A stretch of DNA of 64,000 nt from positions 124,001 through 188,000 of the forward strand of contig DASYHQ010000061.1 in NCBI GenBank assembly GCA_035998445.1. The letters run 5' to 3'. Within the stretch, counting starts at the first letter, position 1; the number at the start of each line of letters is the position of its first letter. This DNA comes from Tepidisphaeraceae bacterium. GTDB taxonomy: Bacteria; Planctomycetota; Phycisphaerae; Tepidisphaerales; Tepidisphaeraceae. Shown here piece by piece: positions 12,545-20,236 of this stretch. Both the position numbers and the translations under genes were made by a program. The notes under the pieces were generated by a model. It made no database searches. It had not been told where the DNA came from and was given only the letters and a program-made list of their open reading frames with translations.

Positions 12545-13186
12545 ATGACGCCGTTGCCCACACGAGCCCCCGTCAATAGCCTGTGGGCAACGGCGTTCAT
12601 TGTTGCGCTGATGGTTGGCGCGCTCGGGTCGACCGGGTGCAAGTCCAACCGCCCGCCGACCATTCAATCGCAGCCACCGGAACCGCTCGTGGGGTTGAAC
12701 GACCCGACGCTGCGCGAGGATCTGCAAGCGCTGGTCGCGCCACCGCAGGGGTGGAACGCAGAGCCGATCAAGGCGTCGGGCAAACATACGCACCAGGTCT
12801 GGATCAGCCCGACCGGTCGCACGGCGTACGGGGTCATCAACTTCAGCCTGCCTTGGCCGGTCGGTCACGATTTGACGCTGCAGGGGTTCCTGCGCGAGAT
12901 GAAGCGCACGGAGGGGGCCGCAAATCTGATTGAAAAAGAATACGATCCGAACCTGCCGGGCCTGCGGTTCGTTGCAGAGGGGGGCCTCTACCGCGTGCGT
13001 GGCAACCTGTTCGTACAAGGTTGGCGCGGTTGGGTCGCGTACGCGGGCACGAAGGTAAACGAAGCGATCGACGCGAAAGAGCTTGAAGTTGCCGAACAGG
13101 CAAGGGAAAGTACACGCATCGGGAACAAGGCCGTGCCGGGCAGCGCGACCTTACCCGCCAGTGAACCCAGCCAGAACCTCAATTAA
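12545..13186 (+). CDS. Lipoprotein of unknown function, paralogue 1
   Basis: 213 residues. A signal-like hydrophobic stretch (LWATAFIVALMVGALG) is followed by a lipobox-like STGCKS, so the protein is probably anchored to a membrane by lipid at the cysteine. The mature part shares its plan with the next gene: PQGWNAEPI, THQVWISPTGRTAYGV, a basic middle, then YRVRGNLFVQGWRGWVAYAG. I do not recognise the family. The pair look like tandem duplicates with about 120 bp between them. Confidence 0.75.
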   Translation: MTPLPTRAPVNSLWATAFIVALMVGALGSTGCKSNRPPTIQSQPPEPLVGLNDPTLREDLQALVAPPQGWNAEPIKASGKHTHQVWISPTGRTAYGVINFSLPWPVGHDLTLQGFLREMKRTEGAANLIEKEYDPNLPGLRFVAEGGLYRVRGNLFVQGWRGWVAYAGTKVNEAIDAKELEVAEQARESTRIGNKAVPGSATLPASEPSQNLN

Positions 13187-13304
13187 TCGCAAACCGGTGG
13201 TTGTGTCGATAAGACCACATCGGGGTTCGCGGCGCGATTGAAACCAGACGGCTGACCTGCGAAGACCAACCGACCGCGCGCCTCGCTCGTATTACGGAGA
13301 CGCA

Positions 13305-13934
13305 ATGGGCAAGCGTTTGACGTTCGCCACCGGCCTGGCGCCGGTGACTGTGCTATTCATCGGAATTCTGGGTCTGACATCGGGTTGTGCATCGCCGGCG
13401 TCGGTGGGGACGCATCGGTTGATCGAGCACCAGGCGATGATCGACTTCTCGGGCCTTGCGCCAACGGCCGAGAACCGGTCGCTTCGCGTCAACGCCGCCA
13501 TCCCTGAGCGGTGGGAATCTCTTCCGATCCACGCGACCGCGCTATACACGCATCAGCAGTGGCGCAGCCCCGGCCGGATGACCGGCGTCGGCGTCGCGTA
13601 CCTGCGCATGCCGTTGCCACTGTCCAGCAGCGCGATCCTCTGGTTCGCCAAGAACGAGTACAAGAAAAAGAAGACGCCCGAAGGCCGCACGATCGGCGAG
13701 TGGGTGGACGCCACCGGCCGGCACTGGTTCGAGGGCGAGAACGACAAGTACCACGTGCGCGGCTACGTGATCACTAAGGGCTTTGAGGCCTGGATCATCT
13801 ATTTCGGCTACCGCATCCCCAGCATCCCCCACGCCGCCGAGCTGAACCTCGCCGCGCGGTCGGCCGACAAGATGCTGCCGACGCCACTGGTGTCATCGCG
13901 CACCCCAGAGACGAGCGCGGCGTCGGTGGACTAA
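13305..13934 (+). CDS. Lipoprotein of unknown function, paralogue 2
   Basis: 209 residues. Signal peptide LAPVTVLFIGILGLTSGC with a good lipobox (LTSGC). The mature protein aligns by eye with the preceding lipoprotein: PERWESLPI, THQQWRSPGRMTGVGV, then YHVRGYVITKGFEAWIIYFG. The two differ strongly in the middle (here AKNEYKKKKTPEGRT), so the duplication is old. Function unknown; the pattern suggests a small beta-sheet domain at the envelope. The start ATG at 13305 follows TTACGGAGACGCA, with GGAG six bases upstream. Confidence 0.78.
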   Translation: MGKRLTFATGLAPVTVLFIGILGLTSGCASPASVGTHRLIEHQAMIDFSGLAPTAENRSLRVNAAIPERWESLPIHATALYTHQQWRSPGRMTGVGVAYLRMPLPLSSSAILWFAKNEYKKKKTPEGRTIGEWVDATGRHWFEGENDKYHVRGYVITKGFEAWIIYFGYRIPSIPHAAELNLAARSADKMLPTPLVSSRTPETSAASVD

Positions 13935-14004
13935 GACGGCCGCGGAGCCACGAAGGCCCGCAGGGGAACACGAAGAACGAGGGCGCGTGGTCGACGCGCT
14001 CTTT

Positions 14005-14143
14005 ACGTGGCATGGGCGTCTCGTCCATACGTGCGATGATGCCTGCAGATTCCATTTGGTTCATTCCGCGCGGTCGCAGCGATTTGCCACAAACAATAGT
14101 GCCATTTCATTCCACATGCATGGGCGAGACGCCCATGCCACGG
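14005..14143. repeat. Family A palindromic element upstream of the heptose locus
   Basis: 139 bp in the gene-free stretch 13935-14303. The ends read CGTGGCATGGGCGTCTCGTC and the inverse CATGGGCGAGACGCCCATGC. The left arm carries one or two substitutions. Confidence 0.92.
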
Positions 14144-14232
14144 CCGGAGACGCCTTCGCGTCCTCCTTCGCGCCTTCGTGGCTCCCCGTTTCCGCCATCA
14201 TTCTCGGACGCGCCCGCGACAGCAGCCTACTC

Positions 14233-14261
14233 TTTCCCCGCCCGTAATCGATCGGTATCCT
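14233..14261 (+). promoter_or_regulatory. Possible promoter of the heptose locus
   Basis: A -10-like TATCCT at 14256-14261 sits 17 bp after TTTCCC (14233-14238). The context GGTATCCTAG is repeated exactly in front of the transaldolase gene. Confidence 0.35.
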
Positions 14262-14303
14262 AGTCGTCTGTTAGAGCGAACCGAGGGATACCGGAGCAAC
14301 TGA

Positions 14304-15284
14304 ATGATCATCACGCGGAGTCCGCTGCGCATTTCACTGGGCGGTGGGGGAACAGATTTACCGTCGTACTATCGCAAGCACAGCGGCTTCCTGATCGCAG
14401 CGGCGATCGACCGGTACGTCTACATCACGCTGCACCAGACGTTCCAGCAGGAACTGATCATCAAGTATTCCAAGCTCGAGCACGCCGCCAGCGTCGCCGA
14501 GGTGCAGCACCCGATCGTACGGGAAGCATTGAAGGTCGTCGGCATCGATCAGCCGCACCTCGAGATCACCAGCATGGCCGACATCCCCTCGGGGACCGGG
14601 CTGGGCTCGTCCGGCAGCTTCACCACGGCGCTGTTGAAGGCGCTGCACGGCTACAAGAAGAACATCATCCACCCGCGCGAGCTGGCCGAGCAGGCCTGCG
14701 ACATCGAGATCAACAAGCTCGGTGAACCGATCGGCAAGCAGGACCAGTACATCGCGGCGTACGGTGGCATCACCTGCTTCCAGTTCCTGCCGAATGATCG
14801 CGTGGAAGCCAAGCCGCTGAACATTACGTCGGAAACGCTTTACAACCTGGAAGACAACCTGCTGCTGTTCTTCACCGGCTTCAGCCGGGCCGCCGGCAGC
14901 ATCCTGAAAGAGCAGGACCAGAAGAGCAAGCAGGCCGACACCGCCATGACCGATAACCTCCACTTCGTGAAGGAACTCGGCTACCAGTCGCAGGAAGCCC
15001 TCGAAACCGGCAACCTCGTGAAGTTCGGCGAACTGATGAACACCCACTGGGAACGCAAAAAACAACGCTCCGGCGGCATGAGCAACGGCAAGATCGACGA
15101 GTGGTACACGCTGGCCATGGAAAACGGAGCCATCGGCGGCAAACTCATCGGGGCCGGTGGCGGTGGCTTCCTCATGTTCTACACCGAAGACAAGACGCGC
15201 CTGCGCCACGCCCTGGCGACGACCGGTTTGCGCGAGGTGCGCTTCCGGTTCGACTTCGAGGGGACGAAGACGTTGATCCAGTAG
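14304..15284 (+). CDS. hddA: GHMP kinase, D-glycero-alpha-D-manno-heptose 7-phosphate kinase-like
   Basis: 326 residues. Predicted to phosphorylate D-glycero-D-manno-heptose 7-phosphate at C1 to the alpha-1,7-bisphosphate, in the cytoplasm. The GHMP family marks are SPLRISLGGGGTDLP (6-20), the ATP-binding IPSGTGLGSSGSF (94-106) and the C-terminal GAIGGKLIGAGGGGF. The sugar-specific QDQYIAAYGGI segment is typical of HddA-type kinases. An isomerase, a 7-phosphatase and a nucleotidyltransferase follow, which completes the GDP-heptose type route and supports this substrate over fucose or mevalonate. ATG at 14304 has GGAG seven bases upstream. Confidence 0.9.
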   Translation: MIITRSPLRISLGGGGTDLPSYYRKHSGFLIAAAIDRYVYITLHQTFQQELIIKYSKLEHAASVAEVQHPIVREALKVVGIDQPHLEITSMADIPSGTGLGSSGSFTTALLKALHGYKKNIIHPRELAEQACDIEINKLGEPIGKQDQYIAAYGGITCFQFLPNDRVEAKPLNITSETLYNLEDNLLLFFTGFSRAAGSILKEQDQKSKQADTAMTDNLHFVKELGYQSQEALETGNLVKFGELMNTHWERKKQRSGGMSNGKIDEWYTLAMENGAIGGKLIGAGGGGFLMFYTEDKTRLRHALATTGLREVRFRFDFEGTKTLIQ

Positions 15285-15350
15285 AAGATACAGAGATGCG
15301 AAGCCGCGAAGGGGTCGCGAAGAAAGAAACGGATCGATCATGCGCATTTC

Positions 15351-15426
15351 GTCATCCTGAGGTACTCCGAAGGATCTCCCCCCGTATGACGCCCCGAAGA
15401 GATCCTTCGGAGTACCTCAGGATGAC
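15351..15426. repeat. Family D palindromic element between hddA and hddC
   Basis: GTCATCCTGAGGTACTCCGA at the left faces TCGGAGTACCTCAGGATGAC at the right, with an AAGGATCT inner arm. Further copies at 43964-44046 and 51166-51234. Confidence 0.93.
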
Positions 15427-15496
15427 GAACTAAATCTTCTCCCTTAACTTCGGGATTCCTTCGCGCCTTTGCGACTTCGCGTCTCTTCTCCATCTC

Positions 15497-16228
15497 ATGA
15501 AGCATTCACCCCTCGACAGTGCCACCGTCCCCGTCGCACTGCTTGCCGGTGGCCTCGCCACGCGGTTGCGGCCGATCACGGAGAAGATCCCCAAGGCGCT
15601 CGTCGACCTCGCCGGGCGGCCGTTCATCGATTGGCAGCTCGATCTGCTGGCCGAGAACGGCATAAGGCATGTGGTGATGTGCCTGGGATATCTCGGTGAA
15701 ATGGTCCGTGATCACTGCGGCGACGGTTCTGCCCGCGGCATGCGCCTCGAGTACTCGTTCGACGGTGAAAAACTCATGGGTACCGGCGGCGCGCTCCTGC
15801 GGGCCCGCCATCTCCTGGGCAATGATGCCTTCTGGGTCATGTACGGCGATTCCTACATGGACATCGCCTACCGCGACGTGCTAGCCGCGTTCGCGCGGTC
15901 CGACGCGCTCGGACTGATGACCGTCCTCCGCAACGGCAACCAGTGGGACACCAGCAACGTCATCTTCCAGGACGGCCAACTGGTGCGCTACGACAAGAAG
16001 AACCGCACGCCGGAGATGCAGTACATCGATTACGGCGTCGGCCTGTTGCGCGCCAGCGTCCTCAATCGCGTACCGGCCGACCGCCCGTTCGACTTGGCCG
16101 AGCTATATACGGCATTAGTGGAAGAACGGCGGATGATCGGGTACGAAGTCACCCAGCGTTTCTACGAAATCGGCACCCCCGCTTCGCTGGAGGAAGCGCG
16201 GGTATATTTACAGTCGCGGAATCGTTAA
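15497..16228 (+). CDS. hddC: Nucleotidyltransferase, heptose 1-phosphate guanylyltransferase-like
   Basis: 243 residues. Predicted to couple heptose 1-phosphate to a nucleotide (GDP in characterised HddC). The nucleotidyl-transferase signature LAGGLATRLRPITEKIPKAL (16-35) contains the catalytic Arg/Lys, and the sugar-binding MGTGGAL and metal-binding FWVMYGDSYMD follow. It ends with FYEIGTPASLEEAR, common in this subfamily. It lies 212 bp after hddA with a family D palindrome between, and 156 bp before the isomerase. The nucleotide specificity (GDP, CDP, ADP) cannot be proven from sequence; the GHMP kinase next door argues for GDP. Confidence 0.88.
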   Translation: MKHSPLDSATVPVALLAGGLATRLRPITEKIPKALVDLAGRPFIDWQLDLLAENGIRHVVMCLGYLGEMVRDHCGDGSARGMRLEYSFDGEKLMGTGGALLRARHLLGNDAFWVMYGDSYMDIAYRDVLAAFARSDALGLMTVLRNGNQWDTSNVIFQDGQLVRYDKKNRTPEMQYIDYGVGLLRASVLNRVPADRPFDLAELYTALVEERRMIGYEVTQRFYEIGTPASLEEARVYLQSRNR

Positions 16229-16232
16229 TACT

Positions 16233-16348
16233 CTTCTGTAGGACAGGCATTCCTGCCTGTCTCTCCCCCCGTTCTCCCCCCGGATTTCCGAGAGAACAAG
16301 ACGGGGGGAGATGAAGAGAGACAGGCAGGAATGCCTGTCCTACAGAAG
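16233..16348. repeat. Family B palindromic element (REPIN-like) between hddC and gmhA
   Basis: CTTCTGTAGGACAGGCATTC at the left and its inverse ending CTACAGAAG at the right. Each arm is a palindrome (GACAGGCA-TTCC-TGCCTGTC). The inside has complementary CTCCCCCCG and CGGGGGGAG. Confidence 0.95.
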
Positions 16349-16384
16349 ACTAGGCCGACAATTGGCAGTGATTAGAAAGTAAAC

Positions 16385-16981
16385 ATGTCCTTCTCCCAAT
16401 CGTTCCTCACCGAAGTCACCCAGATCGCCCAATCCGTCGACGCCACGGCCATCGAGGCCATCGCCGACAAGCTCGCGGCCGTGCGGGTCAATGGCGGGCG
16501 GCTGTTCTTCCTGGGCGTGGGTGGCAGCGCGGGCAACTGTAATCACGCCGTCAACGACTTCCGCAAGATCGCTGGCTTTGAGGCCTACGCTCCCACCGAC
16601 AACGTGAGCGAGCTTACCGCCCGCACGAATGACGAGGGCTGGGAAACCGTCTTCGTCGCCTGGCTGAAGGGCAGCCGGCTTCGCAAGGAAGACGGCGTCT
16701 TCGTCTTCAGCGTGGGCGGCGGCAGCCTGGAGAAGAACGTCAGCCCCAACCTCGTGCGCGCCCTGCAGCACGCCAAGGAAGTCGGCTCGACCATCGTCGG
16801 TATCGTCGGCCGTGACGGCGGCTACACCGCCACCGTCGCCGACGCCGCGGTGATCATTCCGACGGTCAACGCCGACCACGTCACCCCGCACAGTGAAGCG
16901 TGGCAGGCGGTCGTCTGGCACTTGCTCGTCAGCCACCCCAAGCTGAAGGCGGCGGTGACGAAGTGGGAGTCGACCAAGTGA
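16385..16981 (+). CDS. gmhA: SIS-domain phosphoheptose isomerase-like protein
   Basis: 198 residues. A single SIS domain with FFLGVGGSAGNCNHAVNDFR (41-60) and VFSVGGGSLEKNVS. It is predicted to isomerise sedoheptulose 7-phosphate to D-glycero-D-manno-heptose 7-phosphate, the entry step of the pathway. The serine-rich phosphate-binding loops are intact. The GmhA zinc-site HAE pattern is not exact here (AWQAVVWHLL near the end), so it belongs to the wider GmhA/DiaA-like group. The assignment rests on fold plus the operon partners. Confidence 0.85.
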   Translation: MSFSQSFLTEVTQIAQSVDATAIEAIADKLAAVRVNGGRLFFLGVGGSAGNCNHAVNDFRKIAGFEAYAPTDNVSELTARTNDEGWETVFVAWLKGSRLRKEDGVFVFSVGGGSLEKNVSPNLVRALQHAKEVGSTIVGIVGRDGGYTATVADAAVIIPTVNADHVTPHSEAWQAVVWHLLVSHPKLKAAVTKWESTK

Positions 16982-17021
16982 TCAAACAGGTGCGAACCAC
17001 GAAGACGCGAAGGGCTTCAGG

Positions 17022-17160
17022 CCGTGGCATGGGCGTCTCGCCCATGCGTGTAGATAGGCAAAAGACCATAATTTGTGCAAGCCCGCTCCGGTCGCGGCGT
17101 CTGAAACAAATTGAATCAGCTGGCCTTATGACATGCATGGGCGAGACGCCCATGCCACGG
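17022..17160. repeat. Family A palindromic element between gmhA and gmhB
   Basis: 139 bp, 29-bp-class inverted ends CCGTGGCATGGGCGTCTCGC / inverse. An in-frame ATG in its right arm creates a false upstream start (MHGRDAHATV) for gmhB. Confidence 0.95.
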
Positions 17161-17222
17161 TAGGAACGCTCGCTGCCTTTGTGTCGTTCTTCGTGCCTTC
17201 GTGGCTCCCGATAACGTGCGAC

Positions 17223-17774
17223 ATGCCCAGAGCCGTTTTTCTTGATCGCGATGGCGTCATCAACACCTGTACGGTGAAGGGCAGCACGCCGTATCCGCCA
17301 AACGGGGTGGACGAGCTCTGCGTCGAGCCCGGCGCCGCCGAGGCGATGGCGAAGTTGAAGGCGGCCGGTTACCTGCTGCTGGTCGTCACCAACCAGCCCG
17401 ACGTGGCCCGCGGCACGCAGACCAAGGCGGGGGTCGAGGCGATCAACGAGGCGCTGCGCGGGCAGCTGCCGATCGACGACGTGGCCGTCTGCTATCACGA
17501 CAACGCCGACAACTGCGACTGTCGCAAGCCCAAGCCGGGCATGCTGACGACGCTGGCGAAGAAGTGGCACGTTGATCTGCACCACAGCTTCATGGTCGGC
17601 GACCGCAGCGGCGACATTCACGCGGGTGAATCCGCCGGCGTGCGCACGTTCCTCGTCGACCGACCCTACAGCAAGGTCGACACCTGCCGGCCGGACTTCT
17701 GCGTGCGCGACCTAGCGCACGCCAGCGACATCATCCTGCAGATGGTCCGCATCGAACCGCCGCGGATGCCGTAG
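17223..17774 (+). CDS. gmhB: HAD-IIIA phosphatase, D-glycero-D-manno-heptose 1,7-bisphosphate 7-phosphatase-like
   Basis: 183 residues. The HAD motif I is FLDRDGVIN (6-14), motif II VVTNQ, motif III RKPKPGM and motif IV VGDRSGD (125-131). A GmhB-type zinc site (Cys90, His92, Cys98, Cys100) is present. It is predicted to remove the 7-phosphate before nucleotidyl transfer. I start at ATG 17223 because MPRAVFLDRDG matches the family; the longer frame begins inside a family A repeat. The stop codon TAG (17772-17774) lies within the left end of another family A-like repeat, so the extreme C terminus may be repeat-trimmed. Confidence 0.92.
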   Translation: MPRAVFLDRDGVINTCTVKGSTPYPPNGVDELCVEPGAAEAMAKLKAAGYLLLVVTNQPDVARGTQTKAGVEAINEALRGQLPIDDVAVCYHDNADNCDCRKPKPGMLTTLAKKWHVDLHHSFMVGDRSGDIHAGESAGVRTFLVDRPYSKVDTCRPDFCVRDLAHASDIILQMVRIEPPRMP

Positions 17775-17990
17775 CATGGGCGGCTGCTCTTCGCGTAGCA
17801 CGGGCGGCCCGCCCGTGGAGCCCCGGTACGCTGGGGTGTCGGGCCGTACTCGGCCCGAGCTAAAGAGCGCAAGCGATCTTCCATCCGGTGTCACGGGAAC
17901 TCCCTTCGCTTGCGCGATCGAGGATTCGGACGGAGTACCATCCGACGTGCGTGGGTACACGCACCATGGGCGAGACGCCCATGCTACGGT
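17769..17990. repeat. Variant family A element after gmhB
   Basis: Begins CCGTAGCATGGGCGG, then a second left arm CGTAGCACGGGCGGCCCGCC. The right arm is CATGGGCGAGACGCCCATGC TACGG. The middle (about 17850-17950) is not the usual family A interior. No gene lies in 17775-18097. Confidence 0.8.
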
Positions 17991-18030
17991 AAAGATGCGC
18001 ATGGCCGCGTCGTCTACTTCTTTGGCGTCC

Positions 18031-18060
18031 TTGGCGGTTCAATTTCCGCTGTGGTATCCT
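18031..18060 (+). promoter_or_regulatory. Possible promoter of the transaldolase gene
   Basis: TTGGCG (18031-18036) and TATCCT (18055-18060) with an 18-bp spacer. The -10 context GGTATCCTAG equals that before hddA. Confidence 0.4.
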
Positions 18061-18097
18061 AGCGATTCGCTCAATAGAACTTTCAGGAGTCAGCCGT

Positions 18098-18820
18098 ATG
18101 TCCAGCCCCAGCGTCGAACAGCTCAAAGTGAAGATTTACGCCGACGGCGCCGACCGGGCGGGCATGCTCGAGATGGCGGCCAAGCCGCACATCGCGGGGC
18201 TGACGACCAACCCCACGCTGATGAACAAGGCCGGCATCAAGGACTACCGCGCCTTCGCCAGGGACATCCTAAGCGTCATCAAGGACAAGCCGATCAGCTT
18301 CGAGGTCTTCTGCGACGAGTTCGAGGAGATGGAGCGCCAGGCGCGCGAGATCGCCAGCTGGGGCGACAACGTCTACGCCAAGATCCCCGTCACCAACTGT
18401 AGCGGCCAACCGGCGACGAAGCTGATCGCGACGCTGGCCAAGGCCAAGGTGAAGCAGAACGTGACGGCCCTGATGACGATGGCGCAGGTGCGCGACGTCT
18501 CGCTGGCGCTGGAAGATCATGCTCCCAGCAACATCAGTATCTTCGCCGGCCGCATCGCCGACACCGGCCGCGACCCCCTGCCCATGATGGCGGCAGCGGT
18601 CGAGATGATGAAGCCCTACAAGACGCAGGAACTGATCTGGGCCAGCCCCCGCGAACTGCTGAACATCTTCCAGGCCGACGCGATCGGCTGCCACATCATC
18701 ACCGTCACCAACGACGTGCTGAAGAAGCTGTCGCTGGTGGGCAAGGATTTGAACCAATACTCGCTGGAGACCGTGAAGATGTTTTACGCCGACGCATCGG
18801 CGGCGGGGTTCAAGCTGTAG
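18098..18820 (+). CDS. tal: Transaldolase (small, fructose-6-phosphate aldolase/TalC-like type)
   Basis: 240-residue class I aldolase of the short transaldolase group. The Schiff-base lysine is Lys95 in VYAKIPVTN; other marks are ADGAD, LTTNPTLM (35-42) and SIFAGRIADTGRDP. It moves a dihydroxyacetone unit between sugar phosphates and so controls sedoheptulose 7-phosphate, the precursor used by the heptose isomerase in the same cluster. AGGAG at 18085-18089 precedes the ATG by eight bases. It has its own likely promoter after the variant family A repeat, so it may be transcribed both alone and with the heptose genes. Confidence 0.93.
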   Translation: MSSPSVEQLKVKIYADGADRAGMLEMAAKPHIAGLTTNPTLMNKAGIKDYRAFARDILSVIKDKPISFEVFCDEFEEMERQAREIASWGDNVYAKIPVTNCSGQPATKLIATLAKAKVKQNVTALMTMAQVRDVSLALEDHAPSNISIFAGRIADTGRDPLPMMAAAVEMMKPYKTQELIWASPRELLNIFQADAIGCHIITVTNDVLKKLSLVGKDLNQYSLETVKMFYADASAAGFKL

Positions 18821-18876
18821 GGGAACGGATACCAGCGGTTGGCGGCGCGTAAGAGACGGGGCGGGTGGTGCAGAGT

Positions 18877-19043
18877 GTCATCCCGATGGGAGCCTAGGTA
18901 CGGTCTGACGGATCAAAGTGAGTGCCCCTCCGAGCGGTTGTCATCCCGATGGGAGCCTAAGGCGACCTGAGGGATCTCGAACCACTAGAGTCGCTCGGCA
19001 CTGGGAGATCCCTCAGTCGCCTGAGGCCCCGATCGGGATGACA
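18877..19043. repeat. Family C element with an extra partial copy
   Basis: A complete element (18940-19043, GTCATCCCGATGGGAGCCTA ... CGATCGGGATGAC) is preceded by a truncated left half at 18877-18925. It lies between convergent tal and the DMT transporter gene. Confidence 0.9.
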
Positions 19044-19087
19044 GCTTGAATTTATCCCGGACGGACACGGACATTCGATGTCCACCG

Positions 19088-20023
19088 CTAATCCTCGATC
19101 AGCGCCGCCTCTTTCTGCATTTGCTGCATCTTCGGCCTTGATCGCATCACGACGATCACGCCGCCCGCCACCACTAGGGCGCTGGCGAGGTAGAAGCGGG
19201 CCTTGGGCACTTCACCGATGAAGATGAACGCCAGCACACCGGCGAAGACGAACTGACCGAGGTTGAAGATGCTGACGACCTGGCCGCGCAGGTGGCGCAT
19301 CGCGTTGTTCAGCAGCGTGTGACCGACCACCGTGGGGCCGGCGGCCAGGGCGAATAGCAATGCGTAATCGCGGGCGCTGTAGTCGAACAGCGGGCGGGCG
19401 GTGGGGATGCACAGGCCGATGAAGAAGCAGAAGAAGCCCGCCATCCAATAAAGCGGCACGATGTACAACCAGAGCGATTCCCCCTCGCTGCGGTACCGCC
19501 TCGCGGCCAGCATGTAGAGGGCCATCATCAGCATTGACCCAAAGCAGATCACGTCGCCCAGCAGGTTGGGCCCGCCGAGGTGATAATCACCGGCCGTCAG
19601 CACGAGCACGCCCGCCAGGGCCAGGATGGAGCCGATGATCTCCCGCCGGGTGATGATCTCGCCCATCGCGGCCCACATCAGGAACGGCATGACGACCGGC
19701 ACCATGTTCACCACGAGCGCCGCGTTTGCCGCCCCGGTCAGGCGGGCGCCGGTGTTCCAGCTGATGAAGTGCAGCGCCAGCATCGCCGCACCCGGCCCAC
19801 TGCGGACCAGCAACTGCCGCATCGGCGTGACGCTTAGGCCCGACGCCCGCTGTTTAGCGCGAGCCCGGAAGAACAAAGGCGACAGCATGACGGCCGCCAG
19901 CAGCACGCGGTAGCTCGCCAGCAGCACCGGTGGCATCGTGTTCGACTTGATCATCACGACGGCCGTGGAACCAGCCATGACGGCGGTGATCAGCAGGACG
20001 TAATGGACGCTTTGGGCAGGCAT
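19088..20023 (-). CDS. DMT superfamily (EamA-type) transporter
   Basis: 311-residue inner-membrane protein with about ten hydrophobic helices in two EamA repeats. The first is around TMPPVLLASYRVLLAAVMLSP; the second ends with the glycine-rich ALAAGPTVVGHTLLNNAMRH and VSIFNLGQFVFAGVLAF. Family members export amino acids or other small metabolites; the substrate is not predictable here. I set the start at ATG 20023 (MPAQSVHYVLLITAVMAG). The longer frame to 20200 runs through repeat modules (QRAQRGEVW) and is artefactual. Confidence 0.87.
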   Translation of the reverse strand: MPAQSVHYVLLITAVMAGSTAVVMIKSNTMPPVLLASYRVLLAAVMLSPLFFRARAKQRASGLSVTPMRQLLVRSGPGAAMLALHFISWNTGARLTGAANAALVVNMVPVVMPFLMWAAMGEIITRREIIGSILALAGVLVLTAGDYHLGGPNLLGDVICFGSMLMMALYMLAARRYRSEGESLWLYIVPLYWMAGFFCFFIGLCIPTARPLFDYSARDYALLFALAAGPTVVGHTLLNNAMRHLRGQVVSIFNLGQFVFAGVLAFIFIGEVPKARFYLASALVVAGGVIVVMRSRPKMQQMQKEAALIED

Positions 20024-20067
20024 GGGAAGAGAATAGGGGAGAGCGCTTGCGGGGTGGGAGGAGGGCA

Positions 20068-20222
20068 AAATCCCAAGCCCCGATGCCAAACAAATCACCG
20101 AGCACCAAATCCAAACCTCACCTCTCTGTGCCCTCTGTGGTTCAACTGCTTCGCCTCCACCGAATACGGGGGAAACGCGTACGGGGGGAGAGACAGGCAA
20201 GAATGCCTGTCCTACAGAAGAG
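20068..20222. repeat. Mosaic repeat cluster (same module order as 6590-6828, one module missing)
   Basis: AATCCCAAGCCCCGATG, then CTCTGTGCCCTCTGTGG, then a CGGGGGGAGAGACAGGCAAG family B right arm ending CTACAGAAG. Fills the gap between the DMT and terC genes. Confidence 0.87.
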
Positions 20223-20236
20223 GAACAGGCACCCCG

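Noticed and set aside
17133-17774. Longer start for gmhB (MHGRDAHATV...)
   Set aside because: Begins inside a family A repeat; the HAD family start MPRAVFLDRDG at 17223 is clear.
19088-20200. Longer start for the DMT transporter
   Set aside because: The extra 59 residues are encoded by mosaic repeat modules and precede the first membrane helix without similarity to the family.
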